DNA of 57,845 bases from contig NC_087068.1 of NCBI RefSeq assembly GCF_963678635.1, positions 14,578,027 to 14,635,871 on the forward strand, read 5' to 3'. This document shows positions 56,801 through 57,622 of the stretch, one piece after another (the stretch's first letter is position 1; each line of letters starts with the position of its first letter). This DNA is from Symsagittifera roscoffensis. Lineage: Eukaryota > Xenacoelomorpha > Acoela > Convolutidae. Position numbers and translations under genes: made by a program. A model generated the notes under the pieces. The model had not been told where the DNA came from. It saw only the letters and a program-made list of their open reading frames with translations, and searched no databases.

Positions 56801-57206
56801 TGGGCGTTTTGCAAAAATGTTCGAATACAGAATGATCGGCAATAGGAAGAAAATCAAACAGACAGAGTTGAGTAAAAAGCACATTTCTTGAATCTTGAAA
56901 AGGAAAAGAATGCCCGTAAGATTGAAGCTATAGACTATTTTGAAACACGAAGTTTATTTGACAAAGTAGCTTTGTCATGCAATTGGTCACTTATTGTATT
57001 CGAGTTTATTTGTTTTTGCTACCTCGTGGCAAATAATCGTACCAATAAGCTCGTAGAATATATCGTATGCGGCGCAATCGAGATTTTTCATGCAGTTTTT
57101 CGCCCTTTTTTCAACCTCTTACGCTTTAATGTTTCAGCTGTGATCACAACAGATAGTCTCAGAACAGTGTTCCTGTCTCTGCTAGCACAAATAGTGTCGA
57201 AAGCAG
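5577..57206 (+). CDS. ECPAS: ECM29 proteasome adaptor/scaffold, multi-exon gene (3' end not included)
   Basis: Spliced gene encoding a large alpha-helical HEAT-repeat protein of the ECM29 family. In yeast and animals this family binds the 26S proteasome, tethers core and regulatory particles, acts in proteasome quality control and links proteasomes to vesicles and motors. My model joins 5577-5804, 6279-6395, 10652-10888, 11253-11471, 11839-11978, 13264-13339, 13588-13824, 15305-15456, 17047-17259, 17519-18171, 18436-18608, 20308-20446, 20709-20926, 39937-40062, 40279-40426, 40794-40960, 41552-41722, 42844-43029, 43307-43485, 43953-44118, 44356-44575, 48302-48460, 49065-49177, 51328-51433, 53052-53383, 55125-55277, 55638-55739, 56516-56753 and 57138-57206. 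All phases agree, giving about 1,812 codons, close to the usual family length. Identification rests on recognisable collinear family segments such as [24 protein letters not shown] and WNSRKGAAFGF. Exons 1-2 and 14-17 also occur in extra copies. The last coding exon is not identified. Confidence 0.9.
5805..6278 (+). other. Intron 1, upstream copy
   Basis: GTGAGT...TTCTAG. Contains a short direct duplication of about 32 bp (gatcttcgaacttg with aatatgggagctt, 5909-5970) that is also in the second copy, so it predates the tandem duplication. Nothing else seen. Confidence 0.7.
6279..6395 (+). CDS. ECPAS: ECM29 coding exon 2, upstream copy
   Basis: 39 codons, residues 77-115 of the model, phase 0 at both ends, bounded by TGTTCTAG and AAG|GTTATC. 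The peptide begins [17 protein letters not shown], which is strongly conserved in ECM29 family members (first HEAT-like helices). An intact copy with identical amino acids lies at 8459-8575. Because exon 1 copy 2 has no donor, the exon 1 message can use this exon, the second one, or both in frame. Confidence 0.85.
7757..7984 (+). pseudogene. Second copy of ECM29 exon 1 with destroyed splice donor
   Basis: Near-identical copy of 5577-5804 made by the 2.18-kb tandem duplication. It keeps the ATG and 76 open codons, with one visible amino-acid change (DEQL to DEKL). The donor has changed from GTGAGT to TTGAGT at 7985, so the canonical GT is lost. Reading through the exon end gives a stop after five further codons (at 8000-8002). 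I therefore treat it as non-functional unless a cryptic donor is used. The acceptor-like TTTTCCAG upstream of the ATG is preserved. Confidence 0.8.
8459..8575 (+). CDS. ECPAS: ECM29 coding exon 2, downstream copy
   Basis: Duplicate of 6279-6395 with intact TGTTCTAG acceptor and AAG|GTTATC donor, phase 0 at both ends. The one difference I see in the coding part (CTAGTGCATG to CTAGTACATG) is silent. It is usable as the only exon 2 of the message, as an alternative to the upstream copy, or as an in-frame 39-residue repeat. Which is used cannot be decided from sequence. Confidence 0.7.
9111..9800 (+). repeat. Degenerate tandem repeat, about 100-120 bp period (intron 2)
   Basis: A loose motif (t/a)tcatcgctt(g/a)a..... 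cttgctt...... followed by cgattcaaact or aaattcaaacta recurs near 9205, 9290, 9362, 9440, 9528 and 9630. Strongly diverged; boundaries approximate. Confidence 0.5.
9850..10545 (+). repeat. tRNA-like SINE family copy 1 (intron 2)
   Basis: Homologous along its length to 47440-48150. Landmarks: tttctaacctaagt(c)gcaaatttt, atctcgcaattttttgaaat, aatgtggctttatg, gctagcatatgtagctgc. These precede a tRNA-like block (10333-10388) with ggcgtgagactcaattctcg and a box B-like gcaggttcgga, then gctgttctgtcgtgttctcg and a tail (tgtttgcgaagtgcagctt) also seen at 14200, 32850 and 48105. Reads as a tRNA-derived SINE or composite element. Confidence 0.72.
10652..10888 (+). CDS. ECPAS: ECM29 coding exon 3
   Basis: 79 codons (residues 116-194), phase 0/0. 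Acceptor ATTTTGTTTAG, donor GAG|GTTATT. The start [19 protein letters not shown] continues the conserved N-terminal domain after exon 2 (...ATLFFK). The second half ([19 protein letters not shown]) matches the more variable family region that precedes the DVLLMPY-like segment. Confidence 0.9.
10889..11252 (+). other. Intron 3
   Basis: GTTATT...GTCGAG. No repeat or RNA recognised. Confidence 0.5.
11253..11471 (+). CDS. ECPAS: ECM29 coding exon 4
   Basis: 73 codons (residues 195-267), phase 0/0, donor AAG|GTGAGC. It contains [13 protein letters not shown], matching the conserved FMLDVLLMPY-like segment of the family. The left edge is the weakest in the model: the only acceptor I found that keeps phase 0 with exon 3 and avoids stops is the AG at 11251-11252, whose polypyrimidine tract is poor. 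Confidence 0.75.
11472..11838 (+). other. Intron 4
   Basis: GTGAGC...TGTTAG. Nothing recognised beyond simple T-rich stretches. Confidence 0.6.
11839..11978 (+). CDS. ECPAS: ECM29 coding exon 5
   Basis: 140 nt, starts phase 0, ends with two bases of a split codon before GTAAGG. Encodes [13 protein letters not shown] and [20 protein letters not shown]. The second stretch matches the conserved ASSDTRHSVATAADLEL-like segment of ECM29. Acceptor TTTGTTAG. Confidence 0.88.
12100..12780 (+). repeat. D1 family copies in intron 5
   Basis: Landmarks ggtcttgctgtttttttttt, gctcaattttgattttttt, gcggtttgacttctgat, ttaaaaggatggcaaactt, actatcgaacatcaaaattg and gtggtcgacttctaatttt occur at 12120-12320. A downstream piece (agcgttatcaaatcggaata, 12697) also occurs near 22770 and 54374. 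Confidence 0.78.
12780..13263. other. Remainder of intron 5
   Basis: A 132-codon open frame lies on the - strand (12766-13164), Lys-rich and without family resemblance. I treat it as chance. Confidence 0.5.
13264..13339 (+). CDS. ECPAS: ECM29 coding exon 6
   Basis: 76 nt. The first base completes the split Glu codon from exon 5; it ends phase 0 at ACT|GTTCGT, a weak but usable donor. Encodes [20 protein letters not shown], corresponding to the helix pair before the basic KRDPVSTRVKLKI-like segment. Acceptor is a long T run plus AG. Confidence 0.82.
13430..13585 (+). repeat. Short tandem motif aaattgttt(a/g)atatac in intron 6
   Basis: aattgtttaatataccga, aattgtttgatatactga and aattgtttaatataccga recur with about 45-60 bp spacing between 13460 and 13575, ending just before the exon 7 acceptor. 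Confidence 0.65.
13588..13824 (+). CDS. ECPAS: ECM29 coding exon 7
   Basis: 79 codons, phase 0/0, acceptor GCGTTTCAG, donor AAG|GTCGGG. Contains [15 protein letters not shown] and [18 protein letters not shown], which match conserved ECM29 segments (KLKIVPHLLRSR and SKLRTLSLQFVHHI types). Reading through the donor reaches a stop after about 13 codons, supporting splicing here. Confidence 0.9.
13825..15304 (+). other. Intron 7, with SINE-tail fragment at 14190-14320
   Basis: Mostly unrecognised AT-rich sequence. At 14190-14320, ttgtcgtgttctcgc, tagtgttagcgaagcgaagc and ttcgcttctgtgtt match the tail of the tRNA-like SINE family (compare 10468 and 48090), followed by a second partial tail (cgttttattgcttgtgctta). 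The gaagcgaagcttcgcttc stretch is self-complementary. Confidence 0.6.
15305..15456 (+). CDS. ECPAS: ECM29 coding exon 8
   Basis: 152 nt, begins phase 0, ends AAC AG|GTAC. Encodes [12 protein letters not shown] and [19 protein letters not shown], a typical HEAT helix pair equivalent to the family's MAYSAVGKLSSRMPHLF region. Acceptor TTTTAATTTTAG. Confidence 0.9.
15457..17046 (+). other. Intron 8, with D1 fragment at about 15960-16200
   Basis: gaatagggaaatggcgcgga, aacgatcgacttctagttt, ttttcaagcggaagaaaaaa, ccattgatccagttttctta and aaaaagtgccaattgtaaa mark a diverged D1 copy similar to 52470-52620. The rest is unrecognised. Confidence 0.6.
17047..17259 (+). CDS. ECPAS: ECM29 coding exon 9
   Basis: 213 nt, starts with the last base of the split Arg codon and ends CCA TCC AG|GTACAC. 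Encodes [20 protein letters not shown] (family: EEPETRLAIQEALSMM), through to [10 protein letters not shown], the equivalent of the conserved VFPSDHIPSRY. Acceptor ATTTTTTCTAG. Confidence 0.92.
17519..18171 (+). CDS. ECPAS: ECM29 coding exon 10 (largest exon)
   Basis: 653 nt, residues about 540-757. Acceptor ATGTTTTTGCAG; ends CTA G|GTTAGC, phase 1. Starts (R)[17 protein letters not shown], equivalent to SRYLLLLAAGDPREEV of the family, then a long less conserved helical stretch with many Cys and Lys. The end, [18 protein letters not shown], matches the conserved LLALGFTVGRYLAKKKMR type segment. No frameshift seen. Confidence 0.92.
18436..18608 (+). CDS. ECPAS: ECM29 coding exon 11
   Basis: 173 nt. 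Two bases complete the split Val codon; ends phase 0 at CTCAAG|GTCAGT. Encodes [20 protein letters not shown], the DSTSPLLAIAACTALGEIG-like helix pair, followed by an acidic/Lys-rich linker ([19 protein letters not shown]). Acceptor CATATTTTAG. Confidence 0.86.
19010..19330 (+). repeat. Dispersed repeat R4 (inverted partner at 49700-50030)
   Basis: The reverse complement of 49700-50030 matches here: gttaattgtcccaaattggc versus gttaattatcccaaattggc, cataactttacgaaaaacga versus tataactttacaaaaaacga, and cccaccccgagcacaaatat versus accaccccaagcataaatat. Adjacent to the FLYWCH fragment, so R4 may be non-coding sequence of the same transposon. Confidence 0.72.
19423..19620 (-). pseudogene. FLYWCH-type zinc-finger fragment
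   Basis: About 60 codons on the - strand inside intron 11. [20 protein letters not shown] is followed by HKCRATATM and GEHNHD. This reproduces the FLYWCH pattern: G-x-x-Y-x-x, a Trp-x-Cys, a Cys six residues on, then a terminal His-x-His in GEHNHD. FLYWCH domains occur in chromatin proteins and in Mutator-like transposase ORFs. No start codon or other domain is attached and the surrounding frame is closed, so this is most likely a transposon-derived fragment. It lies antisense to ECM29. Confidence 0.7.
19660..20307. other. Rest of intron 11
   Basis: No feature recognised. Confidence 0.5.
20308..20446 (+). CDS. ECPAS: ECM29 coding exon 12
   Basis: 139 nt, phase 0 to phase 1. Acceptor TGTTTGCACAG, donor GTG G|GTGAGG. 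Encodes [20 protein letters not shown] and [11 protein letters not shown], corresponding to the family's KMKERAIQTLGYFPVGDGD ... KQIELQFTIGEA segment. Confidence 0.87.
20709..20926 (+). CDS. ECPAS: ECM29 coding exon 13
   Basis: 218 nt, phase 1 to 0. T-rich tract plus CAG acceptor, donor CCACAG|GTAAAT. Encodes [20 protein letters not shown], an acidic Gly-Glu run, then [19 protein letters not shown], equivalent to VLDVILNKHIISPNPHVRQ in the family. In the family the next residues are ACIWLL, which fits exon 14 (TCAYWL), so the next coding exon lies beyond the satellite array. The Glu-Gly run is encoded by a GGGGAG microsatellite. Confidence 0.9.
20805..20835 (+). repeat. GGGGAG microsatellite inside exon 13
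   Basis: Short purine run of GGGGAG-type units encoding a Gly-Glu alternation ([12 protein letters not shown]). It is in frame with period six, so length changes would add or remove Gly-Glu pairs without a frameshift. Confidence 0.85.
21150..21216 (+). repeat. Short direct repeat cgccagtgccgccaatgttc in intron 13
   Basis: The 20-mer cgccagtgccgccaatgttc occurs twice, about 27 bp apart (near 21164 and 21190). It is unusually GC-rich for this window. Confidence 0.8.
21640..21990 (-). repeat. Dispersed repeat R2, inverted copy
   Basis: Reverse-complement homologue of 3720-4090, with ctgaacgaaaaagtagagct and tagctattaaaataagct as clearest landmarks. Confidence 0.72.
22000..22850 (+). repeat. 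D1 family copies in intron 13
   Basis: gtcaatgaacgtacatcaga, ctcttatagaggtcgcgatg, aaactccactatctaacagc, gtgtaaaggtcagggaaaac and caagttttctcaaactgggt mark one copy (22030-22330). A downstream portion, cgcgttatcaaataggaatt (22778), also occurs at 12697 and 54374. Confidence 0.75.
22868..22945 (+). repeat. tRNA-like sequence, degenerate (SINE head?)
   Basis: ttggcatacttggtctgg resembles a pol III A box and gggttcgaatctgacc a B box, 60 bp apart. The T-arm does not pair well and no clean acceptor stem forms, so this is not a functional tRNA gene. It may be the 5' part of an old SINE. Confidence 0.45.
23100..24000 (+). repeat. Dispersed repeat R5, left of array
   Basis: Diverged homologue of 31760-32640: ggcgagtgtcccacgaaatt with caggagtggg, attgttcttgttagatatgc, gtttggatgcaaaaattta and gatgtaccacgagatc. 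Same orientation as the copy to the right of the array. Confidence 0.72.
24065..31700 (+). repeat. Satellite array, about 455-bp monomers, higher-order structure (intron 13)
   Basis: The landmark (g/c)ccactcataaattgttc or gtcactcataaattgttc recurs at about 24775, 25231, 25689, 26142, 26606, 27058, 27518, 27978, 28428, 28887, 29347, 29535, 29990, 30447, 30635, 31085 and 31540, mostly 450-460 bp apart. Monomers fall into types, for example ccaaatcaaagagc versus tctaaatgaaagagc after the landmark. Two short monomers near 29535 and 30635 share one internal deletion. The first copy near 24065 is more diverged and resembles the dispersed D1 family. All monomers run in the same direction. Confidence 0.95.
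31700..32900 (+). repeat. Dispersed repeat R5 plus SINE tail, right of array
   Basis: ggcgagtgtcgcacgcaatt, ttgttcttggatatgcaggt and gatgtaccacgagatcactg match 23100-24000. At 32835-32880, cgtttgttgcttgtgtttgc with gaagtgcagcttcg is a SINE-tail piece. The whole block is copied at 38690-39880. Confidence 0.75.
32958..33083 (+). CDS. ECM29 exon 14, upstream (extra) copy
   Basis: 42 codons, phase 0/0, [20 protein letters not shown]..., acceptor CATTTAG, donor CAG|GTGACC. Coding sequence is identical to 39937-40062 as far as I can see; the donor differs (GTGAGC in the downstream copy). It belongs to the segmental duplication whose upstream exon 17 is broken, so this copy is useful only if joined onward to downstream exon 14, or it is skipped. 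Confidence 0.75.
33299..33446 (+). CDS. ECM29 exon 15, upstream (extra) copy
   Basis: 148 nt, phase 0 to 1, acceptor GTGTGGTAG, donor TCG G|GTGAGT. Encodes [20 protein letters not shown]..., the [20 protein letters not shown]-type segment. Duplicate of 40279-40426. Confidence 0.75.
33814..33980 (+). CDS. ECM29 exon 16, upstream (extra) copy
   Basis: 167 nt, phase 1 to 0, acceptor TGTCTTCAG, donor CGCAAG|GTGCAA. Encodes [20 protein letters not shown] ... MMWNSRK, among the most conserved parts of ECM29. Duplicate of 40794-40960. Because it ends phase 0 and exon 14 starts phase 0, splicing from here to 39937 would stay in frame and repeat 147 residues. Confidence 0.75.
33981..34571 (+). repeat. 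D1 copy in intron 16 (upstream copy; repeated at 40961-41551)
   Basis: aactccactatcgaacagc, gtctaaaggtcaagaaaagt, tatcgacttctaatttttaa, ccgatccatttttctgaaat and tttccttgagtttattgtct mark a D1 copy at about 34020-34340. It is less diverged from the 2290-2520 copy than from array monomers. Confidence 0.78.
34572..34670 (+). pseudogene. Truncated upstream copy of ECM29 exon 17
   Basis: The first 99 nt (33 codons, [12 protein letters not shown] ... LFRYKF) are intact with the TTGCGTTAG acceptor. The exon stops abruptly at 34670, where sequence switches to array monomer (atcaaattaatgtcact). The true continuation, [11 protein letters not shown], is found only at 41651. Reading on meets TGA after 11 codons. 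With no donor this exon cannot join exon 18; if included it would give a protein cut at about 1,125 residues. Confidence 0.88.
34671..38690 (+). repeat. Second satellite array (duplicate of right part of the first)
   Basis: Same monomers as the first array, in the same order as 25676-31700 except that about 2 kb (at least one 1.37-kb trimer plus more) is missing somewhere between 36.2 and 36.6 kb relative to 27.2-29.6 kb. Starts inside the truncated exon 17 junction and ends at the shared R5 boundary near 38690. Confidence 0.92.
38690..39936 (+). repeat. Second copy of R5 block and SINE tail before exon 14
   Basis: Near-identical to 31700-32957, offset 6,979 bp, with rare single-base differences such as tgcaaatgttct to tgcaaattttct. 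Confidence 0.9.
39937..40062 (+). CDS. ECPAS: ECM29 coding exon 14 (downstream copy)
   Basis: 42 codons (residues about 935-976), phase 0/0, acceptor CATTTAG, donor CAG|GTGAGC, a better donor than the GTGACC of the upstream copy. Follows exon 13 directly in the protein (VPQ-TCAYWL). Intron 13 is then about 19 kb and holds both satellite arrays and the extra exons. Confidence 0.87.
40279..40426 (+). CDS. ECPAS: ECM29 coding exon 15 (downstream copy)
   Basis: 148 nt, phase 0 to 1, donor GTGAGT. Encodes [20 protein letters not shown] and a Gly/Asn-rich tail ([17 protein letters not shown]) at the place where the vertebrate protein has a variable basic loop. Confidence 0.88.
40794..40960 (+). 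CDS. ECPAS: ECM29 coding exon 16 (downstream copy)
   Basis: 167 nt, phase 1 to 0. Contains the conserved [40 protein letters not shown]. Acceptor TGTCTTCAG, donor AAG|GTGCAA. Confidence 0.9.
41552..41722 (+). CDS. ECPAS: ECM29 coding exon 17 (intact copy)
   Basis: 57 codons (residues about 1082-1138), phase 0/0, acceptor TTGCGTTAG, donor ACG|GTTAGT. Encodes [12 protein letters not shown] ... [18 protein letters not shown] ... [12 protein letters not shown], matching the family block RLYRYQFDPNLGIRQAM. This is the only complete exon 17. The upstream duplicate stops at the KF codon pair. Confidence 0.92.
41723..42843 (+). other. Intron 17
   Basis: No repeat shared with the rest of the window was recognised. 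Short local repetition caaccaatgtacacttagca / caaccaatcaatgctctgta near 41805-41845. Confidence 0.55.
42844..43029 (+). CDS. ECPAS: ECM29 coding exon 18
   Basis: 62 codons, phase 0/0, acceptor ACTTTTAG, donor AAG|GTAAAT. Encodes [20 protein letters not shown] then [14 protein letters not shown] and DRCDDIK. The family has WRVRESSCLALNDLL and VQDDIKESVR, and exon 19 begins DSVR. Confidence 0.93.
43307..43485 (+). CDS. ECPAS: ECM29 coding exon 19
   Basis: 179 nt, phase 0 to 2, acceptor CGTTTTTAG, donor CCAG|GTAATA. Encodes [20 protein letters not shown] and [20 protein letters not shown], equivalent to [20 protein letters not shown] ... LLPCLLDKGM in the family. Confidence 0.92.
43680..43950 (+). 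repeat. D1 family fragment in intron 19
   Basis: cctcttgatccagtttaatt, tcaatcataaattgttttt, gaaagagctttaaagccaca and gttcccttgcgttcagtgac with ctgtctgttgact form the right half of a D1 copy. It ends immediately before the exon 20 acceptor, so the acceptor polypyrimidine tract may be repeat-derived. Confidence 0.75.
43953..44118 (+). CDS. ECPAS: ECM29 coding exon 20
   Basis: 166 nt, phase 2 to 0, acceptor TTTTTGTCCTAG, donor GCG|GTCAGT. Encodes [31 protein letters not shown] and VLNYASIRA, matching LKPHAPKLIPALLESLS and VLNYLSLRA in vertebrate ECM29. Confidence 0.93.
44356..44575 (+). CDS. ECPAS: ECM29 coding exon 21
   Basis: 220 nt, phase 0 to 1, acceptor TTTGTGTAG, donor GCT A|GTGAGT. Encodes [20 protein letters not shown], a Ser/Arg-rich linker equivalent to DSARLSAAKSSPMMETIN, then [20 protein letters not shown] (family [20 protein letters not shown]). 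Confidence 0.92.
44828..46905 (+). mobile_element. CR1/L2-like non-LTR retrotransposon, degenerate, with 2A-like motif (intron 21)
   Basis: Broken ORF2 in the same orientation as ECM29. In order: a 2A-like DVELNPGP (44867-44890) followed by sequence leading into the endonuclease; APE-endonuclease remnants (FGLSETWL near 45029-45052, GDYNLNYL near 45368); then the reverse-transcriptase part. This includes [13 protein letters not shown] (about 45613), [16 protein letters not shown] with [17 protein letters not shown] (45909-46095), LLDLSKAF (about 46145), [10 protein letters not shown] (about 46318) and YAVDT (46405-46419) where active elements have YADDT. Stops and frameshifts separate these blocks, and the endonuclease-RT spacing is too short, so an internal deletion is likely. 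Ends are not defined. Non-autonomous relic. Confidence 0.88.
46906..47440. other. Intron 21 between LINE and SINE
   Basis: Could still contain the 3' end of the LINE (an open frame to 47116 lacks recognisable motifs). Otherwise AT-rich with no feature. Confidence 0.45.
47440..48170 (+). repeat. tRNA-like SINE family copy 2 (intron 21)
   Basis: Homologue of 9850-10545. The tRNA-like block is clearer here: gcatccgtggctgaatgg with ttagtgcgtgagactcaaat (47957-47995) has a good pol III A box and a Leu-tRNA-like CTCAA anticodon-loop region. The B box is degenerate (gcagatttttgc). Followed by gttcgaggcttct, tggtcgtgttctcgcaag and gtttgcgaagcgcaggctcg, the shared tail. It ends about 130 bp before exon 22. 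Confidence 0.75.
48302..48460 (+). CDS. ECPAS: ECM29 coding exon 22
   Basis: 159 nt, phase 1 to 1, acceptor TCTTAACTTAG, donor CACG|GTATGT. Encodes [20 protein letters not shown] ... [11 protein letters not shown], corresponding to [21 protein letters not shown] and the KLNGWYMEKE region. Separated from exon 21 by a 3.7-kb intron carrying the LINE. Confidence 0.88.
48461..49064 (+). other. Intron 22, with 23-bp tandem pair at 48815-48862
   Basis: tttaaatgctacaggagatc and tttaaatgcttcaggagatc lie head to tail (23-bp period, two units). Nothing else recognised. Confidence 0.75.
49065..49177 (+). CDS. ECPAS: ECM29 coding exon 23
   Basis: 113 nt, phase 1 to 0, acceptor GTGTTTCAG, donor CAG|GTAGAA. 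Encodes [20 protein letters not shown] ... VAPLSFMGQ, equivalent to [20 protein letters not shown] ... VLPLAFLGM in the family. Confidence 0.92.
49178..49700. other. Intron 23, left part
   Basis: No feature recognised. Confidence 0.5.
49700..50030 (-). repeat. Dispersed repeat R4, inverted copy (intron 23)
   Basis: Reverse-complement homologue of 19010-19330; see that entry for the matching blocks. No FLYWCH coding piece was recognised beside this copy. Confidence 0.72.
50560..51190 (+). repeat. D1 family copies in intron 23
   Basis: Two successive copies: atctcttgatccag ... gaaggcaaacaactccacta (about 50640-51000) and gaacagcaaaattgtaaagg ... tttccttgcgttgattgctc (51015-51180). Confidence 0.8.
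51328..51433 (+). CDS. ECPAS: ECM29 coding exon 24
   Basis: 106 nt, phase 0 to 1, acceptor CATGTTTCAG, donor ACA G|GTTGGA. Encodes a charged linker, [20 protein letters not shown], equivalent to the EEKSEKEECNLWTEVWQ segment. Confidence 0.9.
51434..53051 (+). repeat. Intron 24, largely D1 family copies
   Basis: Degenerate copies at about 51650-51960, 52030-52110, 52310-52430 and 52430-52790. The block 52130-52470, with accaataaatagttcatta and atgacaacgccgact, is repeated at 57220-57530, so D1 here is joined to a second dispersed sequence. Confidence 0.75.
53052..53383 (+). CDS. ECPAS: ECM29 coding exon 25
   Basis: 332 nt, phase 1 to 0, acceptor TTATTTTACAG, donor GAG|GTTTGT. Encodes [40 protein letters not shown] and [17 protein letters not shown], closely matching [39 protein letters not shown] and RTWAGKEELLKAIACVV. 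Confidence 0.94.
53384..53800. other. Intron 25, left part
   Basis: No confident feature. ttgctagttcgatcagaggt with ggattctcgaggccacagtg faintly recalls the SINE tRNA-like block. Confidence 0.35.
53800..54440 (+). repeat. D1 family copy in intron 25
   Basis: A nearly full-length copy: gatgaacgtacttaagactc, ttgttcacgctcaaatttg, agatgaaggcaaactctact, gtgtaaaggtcacgcaaaac, tcttttgatccagcttcctt, tttccttgcgttcgttaaat and tgtctgttggct, then gtgttatcaaatcggaggta. The last block is shared with 12697 and 22778. Confidence 0.83.
54440..55124. other. Intron 25, right part
   Basis: No feature recognised. Confidence 0.5.
55125..55277 (+). CDS. ECPAS: ECM29 coding exon 26
   Basis: 51 codons, phase 0/0, acceptor TTTTTGAATTAG, donor CTACAG|GTTGGT. 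Encodes [40 protein letters not shown], a Cys-rich HEAT helix pair equivalent to the family ECSKENVKYKIVAISCAADI region. Confidence 0.87.
55278..55637 (+). other. Intron 26
   Basis: GTTGGT...TTTCAG, nothing recognised. Confidence 0.6.
55638..55739 (+). CDS. ECPAS: ECM29 coding exon 27 (probable GC donor)
   Basis: 34 codons, phase 0, acceptor GTTTTTCAG. A charged acidic linker ([17 protein letters not shown]) then [10 protein letters not shown], equivalent to the family's acidic [21 protein letters not shown] loop. The right edge that keeps the family match and joins exon 28 in phase 0 is ATCCAG|GCGAGA, a GC donor. A GT site in the same frame (GCAAAA|GTGCCT, 55702-55703) would lose 11 conserved-looking residues. 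Confidence 0.75.
55740..56515 (+). other. Intron 27: GC-rich inverted repeat, short tandem repeat, R3 fragment
   Basis: Starts with GC rather than GT. 55870-55985 is markedly GC-rich for the window and holds tagaccctcc (55912-55921) and its exact complement ggagggtcta (55956-55965). 56040-56140 has repeated aagttgaaaacgaaa units. 56205-56330 is an R3 repeat fragment. Confidence 0.7.
56516..56753 (+). CDS. ECPAS: ECM29 coding exon 28
   Basis: 238 nt, phase 0 to 1, acceptor GCTGCTCTAG, donor TCA A|GTAAGA. Encodes [53 protein letters not shown], equivalent to [20 protein letters not shown] ... STWKVQLGVLQSMNAFF ... ITYSLENKTYS near the C-terminus. Confidence 0.88.
56754..57137 (+). other. Intron 28
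   Basis: GTAAGA...TTTCAG. No repeat recognised; the open frame crossing it lacks family similarity. Confidence 0.6.
57138..57206 (+). CDS. ECPAS: ECM29 coding exon 29 (last recognised)
   Basis: 69 nt, phase 1 to 1, acceptor TAATGTTTCAG, donor GCA G|GTCAGT. Encodes [20 protein letters not shown], matching the family's [20 protein letters not shown] near the end of the protein. Vertebrate ECM29 has a further 50 or so residues, so a terminal exon and the 3' UTR should lie in or beyond the last 640 bases. Confidence 0.8.
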
Positions 57207-57219
57207 GTCAGTCGAAGAA

Positions 57220-57535
57220 GTTATTTCAAAGTTCAACCAAACCCCCCCCCCCCCCCGCAGACTTGCGGAAGTTGGAATGAACTAAGGTTAATGTGTTGAT
57301 TGCTAATAGCGAAAAACACCTGAATTTCAGTCTACCATGACAACGCCGACTATTTATAGTTTCTATTTCAACTACCAATAAATAGTTCATAAATCTTTTT
57401 AAGAGTAATGAATGTAGTGAAGACTCTTTTATAGGTCTTGCTGATCAGATGAAAGTCTTAAAATATTGATGCACTTTTTTGAGTTCAACTGAAATTCATC
57501 TGCTGAAAGTGACGTAAATAGCGGTTCCCAAGCTT
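57220..57535 (+). repeat. Dispersed repeat shared with intron 24 (52130-52470)
   Basis: aactaaggttaatgtgttga, tgacaacgccgac, tttctatttcaactaccaat and aatgaatgtagtgaagactc match 52190-52345, with a longer C run (57242-57256). Its right half carries the D1 head hairpin. Confidence 0.85.
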
Positions 57536-57537
57536 AT

Positions 57538-57622
57538 CACCCCGTGTTTTGTAACCCCCTTTTTCTTAACCCCCTCTCATATAACCCCGAAATTAGATAA
57601 CCCCACTACAATTTAACCCCTT
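57538..57622 (+). repeat. Spaced TAACCCC motif cluster
   Basis: aacccc or taacccc occurs five times between 57550 and 57620 at roughly 13-17-bp spacing, separated by unrelated AT-rich sequence. Not a simple tandem repeat. Beyond it (57623-57845) nothing was recognised. Confidence 0.6.

Noticed and set aside
56888-57280. 130-codon frame crossing exon 29
   Set aside because: Only 57138-57206 matches ECM29, with splice sites at both borders; the rest is intron and C-rich repeat.
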